Source: Fidelibacterota bacterium
Lineage (GTDB): Bacteria; Fidelibacterota; Fidelibacteria; Fidelibacterales; Fidelibacteraceae
DNA: 13,958 bases
Direction: 5' to 3'
NCBI GenBank assembly: GCA_030620575.1
Contig: JAUXEL010000033.1
Location: 1 to 13,958 of the forward strand
Shown: positions 13,951 to 13,958 of the stretch, in pieces
Numbering within the stretch: the stretch's first letter is position 1
Layout of the letters: each line of letters starts with the position of its first letter
Notes under the pieces: generated by a model
The model's input: only the letters and a program-made list of their open reading frames with translations
Told to the model about the DNA's origin: nothing
Databases searched by the model: none
Position numbers and translations under genes: made by a program

Positions 13951-13958
13951 AAATGGAG

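Overview
The window looks like a chromosomal fragment from an uncultured Gram-negative bacterium of the Bacteroidota-like (FCB) assemblage. The evidence is a PorZ-like two-propeller secretion-system protein with a C-terminal sorting-type domain, a DUF2851 protein, a stand-alone RfaE2-type heptose nucleotidyltransferase (so LPS is likely), a biotin ligase without a DNA-binding domain, and long AT-rich spacers full of short repeats. I cannot name a genus; Marinimicrobia-, Cloacimonadota- or KSB1-like lineages are guesses.

Layout. Plus strand, 1-2319: the 3' end of a YtrA-type GntR regulator, two tandem paralogous 30-codon ORFs encoding strongly basic peptides with no acidic residues, then an ABC ATPase and its ABC-2-type permease, closed by a hairpin-plus-T terminator (2371-2425). 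The order suggests a regulated export or stress module in which the small peptides may be substrates, sensors or leader peptides. Plus strand, 2499-4316: a monofunctional biotin-protein ligase and a Fic-family/winged-helix protein whose Fic catalytic loop has lost its catalytic residues. 4317-5047 is a 0.7-kb non-coding stretch with REP-like hairpins, a GC-rich terminator, and an 18-bp tandem repeat. Minus strand, 5048-8405: a hemolysin III-family membrane protein and alanyl-tRNA synthetase. 8406-8792 is non-coding with heptamer repeats. Minus strand, 13866 down to 8793: a compact operon DUF2851 - rfaE2 - SPOR-domain lipo/periplasmic protein - PorZ-like protein, with a TGTGA-N6-TCACA (CRP/FNR-family) site and a well-spaced promoter upstream.

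The two most interesting signals are (1) the pair of paralogous basic mini-proteins between the GntR regulator and the ABC transporter, and (2) a family of 7-bp tandem repeats of the form NNNGTRA that sits at the 3' end of three unrelated genes, always in gene-sense orientation, with the authentic stop codon lying in register as one TRA of the series. Because 7 is not a multiple of 3, each array closes all reading frames. The telomere-like array at 8596-8641 appears to be a variant of the same family (NNNCTAA on the minus strand).
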